Assembly (NCBI GenBank): GCA_938028645.1
Contig: CALIMD010000097.1
Coordinates: 1 to 5,189, forward strand
Reading direction: 5' to 3'
Origin: an uncultured Alphaproteobacteria bacterium
GTDB taxonomy: Bacteria > Pseudomonadota > Alphaproteobacteria > Thalassobaculales > Thalassobaculaceae
Length of the DNA: 5,189 nucleotides
Position numbers and translations under genes: made by a program. Of the stretch, positions 4,906 to 5,189 are shown one piece after another. A model generated the notes under the pieces. It saw only the letters and a list, made by a program, of their open reading frames with translations. It did no database searches and was not told where the DNA came from. How positions within the stretch are numbered: position 1 is the stretch's first letter; each line of letters begins with the position of its first letter.

Positions 4906-5189
4906 ATTATGTTCCGTATACTGGTTTATAAGTTTTCTATAAATAGTCTCAGTGGAATCGAGTTCATTATTTTAAATAACATCATTAAAGCGTTCATCGC
5001 TATAAAAGTAGAGGCTTATTATTTTTTTATTTCGTTAATGGAGCAATAAAAGTGATGATCTAAAGAGCCCTGCTCTCCGTATCCTTTTTATGACAAGATT
5101 GATTTACATAGCCTCCCAAGTAGTTCGCTCATTTGTTGTTTATAGCGACCAGTATCTCATTGCGTCTGGACTCAGTGATGATAAGCGCG
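4906..5189. other. Right-end region without a confident gene
   Basis: These 284 bp are AT-rich and should contain the promoter of the rhodanese gene on the - strand; I cannot assign one with confidence. A T-rich run lies near 5017-5033. A small hairpin, AGAGC-CCT-GCTCT (5064-5076), is followed on the - strand by TTTAG and might end a gene entering from the right. Two frames run off the edge: a + strand ATG at 5090 open for 33 codons without a ribosome binding site, and a - strand frame of 19 codons ending in TGA at 5129-5131. Neither can be recognised. Confidence 0.4.
5129..5188 (-). CDS. Possible 3' end of a gene entering from the right (unrecognised)
   Basis: Nineteen codons followed by TGA read ALIITESRRNEILVAINNK on the - strand, which looks protein-like but matches nothing I recognise. 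The weak hairpin at 5064-5076 lies about 50 bp beyond its stop in the right direction for a terminator. A second - strand frame and a + strand frame starting at 5090 are also open here, so this is only one of several readings. Confidence 0.2.
   Translation of the reverse strand, partial: ALIITESRRNEILVAINNK

Noticed and set aside
5090..5189. + strand ATG at 5090 as the start of a new gene running off the window.
   Set aside because: There is no ribosome binding site (a pyrimidine-rich stretch precedes it), only 33 codons are visible, and no motif is recognisable.

Overview
The window looks like chromosomal DNA from an AT-rich Gram-negative bacterium, most likely a (marine-type) proteobacterium. 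The reasons are the stand-alone MnmD-type tRNA methyltransferase end, a DUF924 gene, a periplasmic EF-hand protein with a Sec signal, and a GMC/TauD catabolic pair. This placement rests on gene content and protein style only. No rRNA, tRNA, IS element, CRISPR array or phage gene was seen.

Layout. (1) 1-185, + strand: the last 60 codons of a tRNA mnm5U methyltransferase. It converges on (2) 225-2793, - strand: a two-gene unit. A GMC-family flavin alcohol dehydrogenase/oxidase (GTG start at 2793) comes first, followed after 97 bp by a TauD/TfdA-family Fe(II)/2-oxoglutarate dioxygenase. Both keep their catalytic residues. (3) 2794-3037: a 244-bp divergent intergenic region with two inverted repeats that could be operators. 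(4) 3038-4422, + strand: a small three-helix membrane protein, a secreted two-EF-hand protein with a strong ribosome binding site, and a DUF924 protein with no ATG and no visible ribosome binding site. (5) 4423-4491: a short convergent gap with a small hairpin. (6) 4492-4905, - strand: a single-domain rhodanese with its active-site Cys. (7) 4906-5189: no confident gene; possible edges of neighbouring genes run off the right end.

How the genes may work together. The GMC enzyme oxidises an alcohol and the dioxygenase hydroxylates, or cleaves by hydroxylation, an organic (often acidic) substrate. Lying in series on one strand, they plausibly serve one catabolic route for a small organic compound; the substrate cannot be read from the sequence. 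The EF-hand protein and the small membrane protein form a second, possibly envelope- and calcium-related group. The MnmD and rhodanese genes are separate housekeeping or sulfur-related functions. I see no convincing evidence of a novel defence or mobile system. The most unusual points are the undescribed small membrane/EF-hand gene pair, the single in-frame TAA between the EF-hand and DUF924 reading frames, and the uncharacterised GMC-dioxygenase pair.
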